The translations under genes and the position numbers were made by a program. A DNA stretch of 5,153 nucleotides from Thermoprotei archaeon (GTDB lineage Archaea; Thermoproteota; Thermoprotei_A; Sulfolobales; Ignisphaeraceae), in NCBI GenBank assembly GCA_003661775.1, contig QMWT01000073.1, positions 1 to 5,153 on the forward strand, in the 5' to 3' direction. Position 1 is the stretch's first letter, and every line of letters begins with the position of its first letter. This document shows positions 4,140 to 5,153 of the stretch, piece after piece. Under the pieces are notes generated by a model. It worked only from the letters and a program-made list of their open reading frames with translations. It did not search any database and was not told where the DNA came from.

Positions 4140-4382
4140 TTGCATAGAGCGTCTTTCTTCGCTGCCCGGTTTTCGTACATGAGTATGTTCATGTTGCATA
4201 GCCACGTGGGATTTAATGCAACGTTTAATCAGTACTACCCACCGATAATACGAATATGTTGGTTATGGTGTAAGCTAGTTCTAAGCACTACAGCAGTTGA
4301 TGCATCGATGTGTTTACCTGGCTAACTGTATCGGGAGAGGTCTGTGTATCAGTGCGGTGGGTAGGAGTACGCCGTAGGGTCG
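4140..4382 (+). pseudogene. tnpB: Decayed 3' end of an IS200/IS605-type tnpB gene
   Basis: TnpB is the RNA-guided nuclease of IS200/IS605 elements. Its C-terminus has a zinc ribbon followed by a DRD.NAA.N helix. Here the frame from 4140 ends with RICWLWCKLVLSTTAVDASM and C, which resembles a TnpB ribbon (C..CGKLV..TTR...C) with slipped spacing. The frame stops at 4323. In the +1 frame, from 4303, HRCVYLANCIGRGLCIS resembles the following DRDV.AA.NI..RGL..S helix with both Asp residues replaced, and goes on to VGRSTP. Frameshifts, stops and missing catalytic residues show that it is dead. Upstream parts of TnpB are gone. Lying just past the tRNA fragment, it appears to belong to the resident chromosome side. 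The match is by eye and not strong. Confidence 0.42.
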
Positions 4383-4431
4383 ATCGCTTCTTGGGAAGCC
4401 TCCCTGAAGATAGGAGGAGAAGGTATTCCCA
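4373..4431 (+). ncRNA. IS200/IS605 right-end hairpin, possible omega-RNA relic
   Basis: TGGGAA (4392-4397) pairs with TTCCCA (4426-4431), and inside it CCTCC (4399-4403) pairs with GGAGG (4413-4417). The wording GGGAAGCCTCCC..GGAGGAGAAGG is like the conserved hairpin at the right ends of archaeal IS200/IS605 elements, where the 3' part of tnpB also forms the scaffold of the guide RNA (omega RNA). Its position right after the TnpB relic supports this. The TnpB nearby is dead, so it could only serve another TnpB in the cell. The identification is by motif memory and moderate. Confidence 0.42.
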
Positions 4432-4460
4432 GCCCCTCCACCCCTTGCGGTGTATCTAGT

Positions 4461-5153
4461 CTAGGTTCCGAGGAGCGGCTGCAGGGAGCGTTCTAGAGAG
4501 TCCTCGATCCTGCTCCTAGGCATCCTCGGGTCCAGGGTGTGTATATGGACGGCTATCTTCATCGGCAGCAAGCCGTTCCTCACCACCGCCCGGTGCCTCT
4601 CCTCAACGCCCAGGCCCCCAGCCAGCTTGTAGAAGGCTCCGAGCAGCACCTCCTCCCCGCCCACGGTTACGGGGTACGCGTACTCCGCTATGTAGGCGAG
4701 GAGCCTGACTACGTCGTCCAGCGAGATACCTGTTTTGTACTTGGCGTCGTACACAACAGCCCTGCCACCACTCCTCAGCACGAAGTCCGGCCGCAGCCTC
4801 CTCCCGGCGAGCTTTAGGAATGGTCCCTGCCGGGGCATGTTGTACTCTAGCGTGACCAGGCCCAGCCTCAGCCTAACGTACAGATCCTCATACTCCTCTA
4901 CACCGAGCGATGCACCGTACCTCTTCTCCAGGAAGCCGATTATCCTTGTCAGCACCCACAGCTCGTAGATCTTGCACGAGGCGCTGGGAACTATCTCCCC
5001 ATTCTCAACATACTCGTGGACAAGGCCTACATCCGCTGCGTACATCTCGTAGAGGTCTGCGAGAAGACCGAAGTACGGGTTGGTTCTAGTTGCTCTCCTC
5101 GCCTCTTCCACAAGCTCCTGCTCTGAAACGCTCTCCCTGAGCAGTGTGTTGAA
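4461..5153 (-). CDS. PD-(D/E)XK nuclease of the McrC/DUF2357-associated type, 5' end beyond window
   Basis: The frame is open from the right edge (14 codons before the internal GTG at 5111) to the TAG at 4461, so the start lies outside. Numbering from that GTG: CKIYELWVLTRIIGFLEKR (46-64) is the helix with the conserved YE.W found in McrC-like nucleases. RRLRPDFVLRSGG (104-116) and AVVYDAKYK (118-126) form the PD-(D/E)XK core, with D109, D122 and K124 as metal-binding and catalytic residues. LDDVVRLLAYIAEYA (131-145) resembles the helix that follows (D...m.aY). This family cuts DNA and often works with a McrB-like GTPase or another AAA+ partner in restriction of foreign DNA. If so, a partner gene should lie to the right. 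Codon use is rich in G and C, unlike the genes to the left, consistent with resident chromosome. Confidence 0.72.
   Translation of the reverse strand, partial: FNTLLRESVSEQELVEEARRATRTNPYFGLLADLYEMYAADVGLVHEYVENGEIVPSASCKIYELWVLTRIIGFLEKRYGASLGVEEYEDLYVRLRLGLVTLEYNMPRQGPFLKLAGRRLRPDFVLRSGGRAVVYDAKYKTGISLDDVVRLLAYIAEYAYPVTVGGEEVLLGAFYKLAGGLGVEERHRAVVRNGLLPMKIAVHIHTLDPRMPRSRIEDSLERSLQPLLGT

Noticed and set aside
4539..4968. Two plus-strand open frames opposite the nuclease gene
   Set aside because: They are typical shadows of a GC-rich gene; the minus strand shows a clear PD-(D/E)XK motif.

Overview
The window looks like DNA from a hyperthermophilic crenarchaeon, probably Desulfurococcales or a relative. 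The signs are archaeal TATA boxes about 25-27 bases upstream of starts, GGAG/GGTGA ribosome sites, frequent GTG and TTG starts, AGG/ATA-rich codon use, a VapB-type DUF104 antitoxin, a DUF3368 PIN-like protein and IS200/IS605 relics. The species cannot be named from the sequence.

Layout from left to right: (1) The minus-strand 5' end of a DUF104 antitoxin gene runs off the left edge. (2) A divergent control region carries two TATA boxes on either side of a perfect inverted repeat. (3) A three-gene plus-strand operon follows: an unknown 95-residue protein, a small protein with an HUH motif resembling rolling-circle replication initiators, and a very basic 66-residue protein that overlaps it and may carry the missing catalytic tyrosine. 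(4) A TATA box then sits about 30 bases before a roughly 105-base strongly self-complementary block (1347-1450), which is a candidate structured RNA or replication hairpin. (5) An unrecognised minus-strand protein of 184 residues, possibly RNase H-like, ends exactly at that block. (6) Two coupled plus-strand genes for winged-helix-like proteins are both broken by frameshifts. (7) They meet, stop codon against stop codon, a minus-strand zinc-ribbon gene. (8) A DUF3368 gene has lost its N-terminus. (9) A decayed 3' fragment of a tRNA-Arg(CCG) is preceded by short TGTCCC repeats. (10) A decayed TnpB end carries a right-end hairpin. (11) A GC-rich gene for a PD-(D/E)XK nuclease of the McrC/DUF2357-associated type runs off the right edge.

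The best single reading is that everything left of about 4126 is a decaying integrated plasmid or virus. It would have entered the 3' half of a tRNA-Arg gene, leaving the orphan tRNA end at 4080-4126 as its right attachment site, with the intact tRNA expected left of the window. The right-hand part is then resident chromosome; its nuclease gene is clearly richer in G+C than the element genes. No integrase is visible. The replication gene, the structured block and the DNA-binding genes would be the element's replication and control module. The toxin-antitoxin relics are typical cargo. The frameshifts and truncation suggest it is no longer mobile.
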